Below are positions 20,075 through 23,322 of a stretch of DNA of 23,322 bases, one piece after another. The notes under the pieces were generated by a model that worked only from the letters and a program-made list of their open reading frames with translations, searched no databases and had not been told where the DNA came from. The stretch's first letter is position 1, and each line of letters begins with the position of its first letter. A program made the translations under genes and the position numbers. Source of the stretch: CAYSIX01 sp964431205 (lineage in GTDB: Bacteria > Planctomycetota > Phycisphaerae > Phycisphaerales > Phycisphaeraceae); NCBI GenBank assembly GCA_964431205.1, contig CAYSIX010000035.1, positions 1-23,322 of the forward strand, given 5' to 3'.

Positions 20075-20669
20075 TGGTCATCTCCTGTTGTTGCTCGATC
20101 ACCTTGTCCAAAACCGCCGCGACGATGCGGAGGTATCCGTCGAACTTCGGGCCCCCTTCGGGCAGGTACGCCTTGGCTTCGTCGATCGCCACGCGGGCCG
20201 CCTGCAACAGGTAGCCAACCTGAATCACCTGCTCGTCGCTGAGCTGGTGACGGTTGGCCAAAAACACCCGGTTGGCGCTGTTCAGCGCGGCCCGCTGCTC
20301 ATACCAGCGTGCTTCGGGCGTCGCGGCGCAGCCCCCGCCGCCGGCCACCACCACGGCCAGCAGGAGGCCGGCGGTGAGCGTGAGGGGCTTGATCGGTCCG
20401 CTCTTGGCGCCCTGGTGGCCTCGCGTCCATTGCTCGTGCAACAGCTTCGCCTCCTGCATCCGCTCGCTGGTCTGGACGATCTGTCGGTCCACGTCGGCCT
20501 CGGCGCGGATGTAGCCGGCGGCCGTCAGGGCCATCAGCAGCAGCGCGGCGGCGTTGGTCACGGCCGCCTCGATCGCGGTGGCGTGCTCGGGAAAAAACAG
20601 CACGAGCAGGCCGGTCACCTGACCGACGACGGCCAGCCAGAACTTGCGGCTCTTGAACTTGTCGAGCAT
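19824..20669 (-). CDS. Holin-like two-helix protein fused to a lipoprotein-like domain
   Basis: A 281-residue open frame. Residues 1-65 are holin-like: a basic start (LDKFKSRKFW), two transmembrane helices at about 9-26 and 34-53, and the ending GYIRAEADVDR, seen in many small phage holin-like proteins. Residues about 95-113 form a third hydrophobic stretch (TLTAGLLLAVVVAGGGG) followed by Cys114, like a lipoprotein signal peptide. The mature-like part (TPEARWYEQRAALNSANR to IVAAVLDKVIEQQQ) resembles separate small phage lipoproteins. No stop lies between the two. From about residue 198 the frame is Arg/Pro/Gly-rich and probably not a folded domain. The ATG at 20669 has AAGGA 7 nt upstream, and an ATG at 20675 overlaps the preceding stop. 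An internal TTG with AGGAGG could start the lipoprotein part alone. Confidence 0.6.
   Translation of the reverse strand: MLDKFKSRKFWLAVVGQVTGLLVLFFPEHATAIEAAVTNAAALLLMALTAAGYIRAEADVDRQIVQTSERMQEAKLLHEQWTRGHQGAKSGPIKPLTLTAGLLLAVVVAGGGGCAATPEARWYEQRAALNSANRVFLANRHQLSDEQVIQVGYLLQAARVAIDEAKAYLPEGGPKFDGYLRIVAAVLDKVIEQQQEMTSERSHDSRSDRNGPGDPRLRHYPAPARPAGGAADRGPEAADPRRGEADRRPGRSGGQGRPGQARPPDPAAGPPGRLIYAARAA
20441..20455 (-). promoter_or_regulatory. Internal ribosome binding site with TTG start
   Basis: AGGAGG (minus strand, 20455-20450) is a full-strength SD, 8 nt upstream of a TTG at 20441-20439 in the same frame as the surrounding gene. Translation from it would give a protein that begins MHEQWTRGHQGAKSGP and then a hydrophobic stretch and Cys38, the shape of a lipoprotein precursor. 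The lipobox (GGGC) is not ideal, lacking Leu at -3. Confidence 0.5.
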
Positions 20670-20671
20670 GG

Positions 20672-23322
20672 TCATTTCCTTTCTGCCTGTTGCCGGCGGG
20701 CGCGGTGCGCTTCGCGGGCGGTTTCGATGATGCGGTCGTAGAGCTCGGACACGCGGCGATCCAGCTCGTCGGCGTCGTACTCCCGGCGGTGGCGGTAGAC
20801 CTCGCGCAGCTCGGACCACAAACCGCGCATGCGGCCGTGGGCGTCGGCGTAGAGGCCGTACAAGGCCAGCTCCGCCTCGTGGGTCCGCTCGTAGCGTTCT
20901 CGCCGCTCCCGGTCCCCCTCCCGGCTGACCAGCCCTCGGCGGACGCGGCTCAGGTGCTCGTAGGTGTCGTAGAACCGGGTCAGCGCTTCGTGGCCGCTGC
21001 GTGTGTGGCCGGCGATAAACCGGCGGACGATCAGCCAGTCGTCGAACTCGATCGGTTCGCCCTGCTTCGCCTCGGGGTCCACCAGCCGGATCACCGGGTC
21101 GATGCCCACCTGCACAGCGTCACGGGCCAGGCCGCCAAACAGGTTGTTGATGAGGTAGTCGATCTTGGCCGGCGGGTAGTCGGTCCACTTGCCGATCACA
21201 CGCGCGAGCTCGCTGGATCGGGTCGCGCCCTGCTCGCCATAGGGCAGGTCCTTGTCCGCCTCGCTGACGATCTCGCGGTCAAAGAAGAAGCTGTAACCCT
21301 GATCGCCCGCGTTGACCTCGAAGATGGGCTGGATGCCGGCGATGTTGAACGTCGGGCGCAGCTCGTCGAACACGTTGCGCCAGATGTCCCGGAAAGCGCC
21401 CGGGTCGCCCCGCTCGCCCGTGGTTGGGTCGATGCCGAAGAAGCGGGCGAAGGTCCGCTCGGTGAAGATGGAGAAGATGCCCAGGCCGTAGGGTTTCTTG
21501 ATCTTGAGGTACGTCGGCCGGCCCCGCAGGTCGAACCCCGTGGGGAAGTACCAGTGCCGGTCGCGGGCCCCGAGCGGCTTGGCCCAGTAGTCCTCATTGT
21601 TGATGTTCAGCAGGAGCTGGATCAGCGACGGCGCGATGAGGAACGTGAAGATCCGCCCCATCGCCTTGAGCGGGTTGGCCTTGATGAACCTGGCGAGCTT
21701 GTCCGCGCCCTGCATGGCGGCGTTGGTGAAGATGACGATCTCGTTGACCTGCTTGGTCCACGTGCCGCCCCGCTGGAAGTCGATCGTCACGTCGGCCGCC
21801 GCCTGGCCGGCCTTGGCGATCGCTTCGGCCTCGGAGGCCCCGCCGCGCTTGGCCTGCTCGTACACGACGGCGAACTCGCCGAGCCGGTTGGCCACCTCCA
21901 GGGCCCCGTTGAAGCGCCGCAGCACGCCGAGCCGGGCTAGGTCGCGGGCGACCGTCTTGGCGTCGTCGCCCTTGACCAGACCGAGCGCTTGCGGCCGTCC
22001 GAACATCTCGCCCAGGTCGAGCTTCTGCGTCCGGGGGTTGTAATACTCGCCGAAGATGCCCGCCATGTCCGCGCCGCTGGCCAGGAACAGGTCCGCGTAC
22101 CGCCCGCCCAGGAACGCCTCGCGCATGGCGGTCAGCCGCAGCCGAGTCTGCTCGGGCAGCTTGGCCAGGTCGCTCTGCGTCATCGTCAGGGCCTGGGTCA
22201 GGTCGGCCATGAAGTTGGGCACGCCGAAGCTCGGATTCAGCGCGGTCGCCCCGGCCCGCAGCACGCGGCCGGGGATCGCCAGCACTTTCATGAACAGGCC
22301 CGCGGTGTACGGGTTGTGCAGGCCATCGAGCAGCTCGAACATCCGGCGGTCCTTGACCTCATACCACACCGGCCGGCCGCGCCGCAGCACCGTCACTTCA
22401 CGGTTGTTCTTGTCCACGCGGTTGCCCGGGCGCCAGAACGTCGCGCCCTGGATCGACTGGACGGCCTCGAGGAACGCGGCCAGCCTGTCCTCGGGCAGGT
22501 CTTGCAGGTAAGGCGGCAAGATCCAAGCGCCCGTCTGGCGGTCCTGGACGATGCCGAGTTGCTTTCGCAGCTCGTTGCCGAGCTCCTCGGCCTTCGCCTG
22601 AAAGCCCTGCCAGGGCCGCTCGCGCCGGTCGAACCACCGGCCCGCCCCCGGCACCTCGCGACCCGTGACGCTTAGGATCAGGTTGGCCACGCGGTTGAGC
22701 TGCGCGTTGGTCACGATCCCCTGCATCGAGGCGACGAAGGATTCGAGCGGCGGATAAAGCGGCTCGCCCAGACCCGCGCGGAAACGGCGGATGCCGCTGC
22801 CGCGACCGGTGAAGCCGGCGCGGCCCGGACCGTAACGCTTGCGCAGCGCGTCGTCCTGATACTTGTGCCGGAAGGTGATGTACTCGAGGTTCCGGTCGAT
22901 AATCAGGTCGGCCGTCTCGGAGGACACCAGGCCGTGGGCCACGGCGTAGTCGCGGATCAGCCAGTTGTTGAACTCCCGGAAGCGGGCGGCCACCGTGGAC
23001 GGGTCCTCATCCCGCTGCATGATGGGCTCGCCATCCTCATCGGTGCCGACCTGTCGCTCGGGCCCGCGCTCGTGAAAGTAGTCGCCGAACTCGGGATGCA
23101 ACGCCTCGAGCCGGCGGATGTGGTCGCGGAGCTTGGCGCTGCTCAACGACTCCGGCAGGCGGTAGTCCGGCTCGAAGACGCTGAAGCCCTGGGATCGCTT
23201 CTCGAGGATGCGGCGATAGACCATGTACTTCTGCCACTGACGCAGGTTGTGGCGGACCGGCCGCAGGATTTCCACCAGGCCCGGCCCGGTCGGTGCCCGG
23301 GTCGGGTCGCGGGGGTCGAACG
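20672..23322 (-). CDS. Large LPD38-type internal virion protein, 5' end outside the window
   Basis: At least 867 residues plus 15 more codons that stay open to the right edge (FDPRDPTRAP and on), so the true start lies outside and the GTG at 23275 is probably internal. The middle matches the LPD38 domain of large polyvalent phage proteins: NPSFGVPNFMADLTQAL, then NRLGEFAVVYEQAKRGGASE, VTIDFQRGGTWTKQ, and FTNAAMQGADKLARFIKANP, followed by a hydrophobic stretch (MGRIFTFLIAPSLIQLLL). Large polyvalent proteins are carried in the virion and ejected into the host, often together with enzyme domains at the N-terminus. Those would lie outside this window. The last 150 residues are strongly charged helices. 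It lies upstream of the holin-like and portal genes. The stop overlaps the first ATG of the next gene. Confidence 0.7.
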   Translation of the reverse strand, partial: FDPRDPTRAPTGPGLVEILRPVRHNLRQWQKYMVYRRILEKRSQGFSVFEPDYRLPESLSSAKLRDHIRRLEALHPEFGDYFHERGPERQVGTDEDGEPIMQRDEDPSTVAARFREFNNWLIRDYAVAHGLVSSETADLIIDRNLEYITFRHKYQDDALRKRYGPGRAGFTGRGSGIRRFRAGLGEPLYPPLESFVASMQGIVTNAQLNRVANLILSVTGREVPGAGRWFDRRERPWQGFQAKAEELGNELRKQLGIVQDRQTGAWILPPYLQDLPEDRLAAFLEAVQSIQGATFWRPGNRVDKNNREVTVLRRGRPVWYEVKDRRMFELLDGLHNPYTAGLFMKVLAIPGRVLRAGATALNPSFGVPNFMADLTQALTMTQSDLAKLPEQTRLRLTAMREAFLGGRYADLFLASGADMAGIFGEYYNPRTQKLDLGEMFGRPQALGLVKGDDAKTVARDLARLGVLRRFNGALEVANRLGEFAVVYEQAKRGGASEAEAIAKAGQAAADVTIDFQRGGTWTKQVNEIVIFTNAAMQGADKLARFIKANPLKAMGRIFTFLIAPSLIQLLLNINNEDYWAKPLGARDRHWYFPTGFDLRGRPTYLKIKKPYGLGIFSIFTERTFARFFGIDPTTGERGDPGAFRDIWRNVFDELRPTFNIAGIQPIFEVNAGDQGYSFFFDREIVSEADKDLPYGEQGATRSSELARVIGKWTDYPPAKIDYLINNLFGGLARDAVQVGIDPVIRLVDPEAKQGEPIEFDDWLIVRRFIAGHTRSGHEALTRFYDTYEHLSRVRRGLVSREGDRERRERYERTHEAELALYGLYADAHGRMRGLWSELREVYRHRREYDADELDRRVSELYDRIIETAREAHRARRQQAERK

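Noticed and set aside
1..23322. tRNA genes, CRISPR arrays, insertion sequences, integrase and attachment sites
   Set aside because: No cloverleaf with a T-loop signature outside coding sequence, no regularly spaced repeats, no transposase or recombinase motifs, and no terminal duplications were seen by eye.

Overview
The window is part of the genome of a tailed double-stranded DNA bacteriophage (Caudoviricetes). It is GC-rich, densely packed, and every gene I can support lies on the minus strand, so transcription runs from position 23322 towards position 1. A head-tail adaptor resembling P22 gp4, a beta-propeller tail hub/nozzle protein and a very large LPD38-type internal virion protein point to a short-tailed, podovirus-like virion. 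The host cannot be named from the sequence. Base composition and frequent GTG/TTG starts suggest a GC-rich bacterium, and good Shine-Dalgarno (SD) sequences are present at most starts. Both ends of the window cut through genes.

Layout in the order of transcription. (1) 23322-17889: a large LPD38-type ejected protein (5' end outside), a holin-like protein fused in frame to a lipoprotein-like region, a small helical protein, and the portal. (2) 17888-12972: a tightly coupled run of small genes with ATGA/GTGA overlaps, comprising an FmdB-like protein, two small membrane proteins, a RusA-type Holliday junction resolvase, an FlbD-like protein, two unknowns, an orphan beta-class DNA methyltransferase and a winged-helix protein that may be a replication initiator. 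(3) 12652-13034: an AT-rich intergenic patch flanked by several DnaA-box-like 9-mers, the best candidate for a replication origin. (4) 12651-9247: a LamG/concanavalin-like protein, a protein with an internal tandem repeat, and the terminase large subunit. (5) 9193-7117: a block of small genes that starts with an NrdR-type zinc-ribbon protein behind a promoter-like palindrome, continues with a candidate Acb2-like anti-CBASS protein and three unknowns, and ends with a holin-like three-helix membrane protein. (6) 6967-1: scaffold, major capsid protein, decoration protein, adaptor, a concanavalin-like virion protein, the tail hub/nozzle, and the first codons of one more gene.

The genes fit a lytic programme: DNA metabolism (RusA, methyltransferase, initiator, origin) sits between two halves of the virion module. 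The portal and ejected protein lie on one side; terminase, scaffold, capsid and tail lie on the other. No terminase small subunit, endolysin, integrase, DNA polymerase or tRNA is visible. The most interesting points are the origin-like region, a perfect 10-bp hairpin that buries the start codon of the capsid gene, the mini-NrdR with its own operator-like site, the Acb2-like protein, the holin/lipoprotein fusion with an internal start, and a terminator that faces against all genes.
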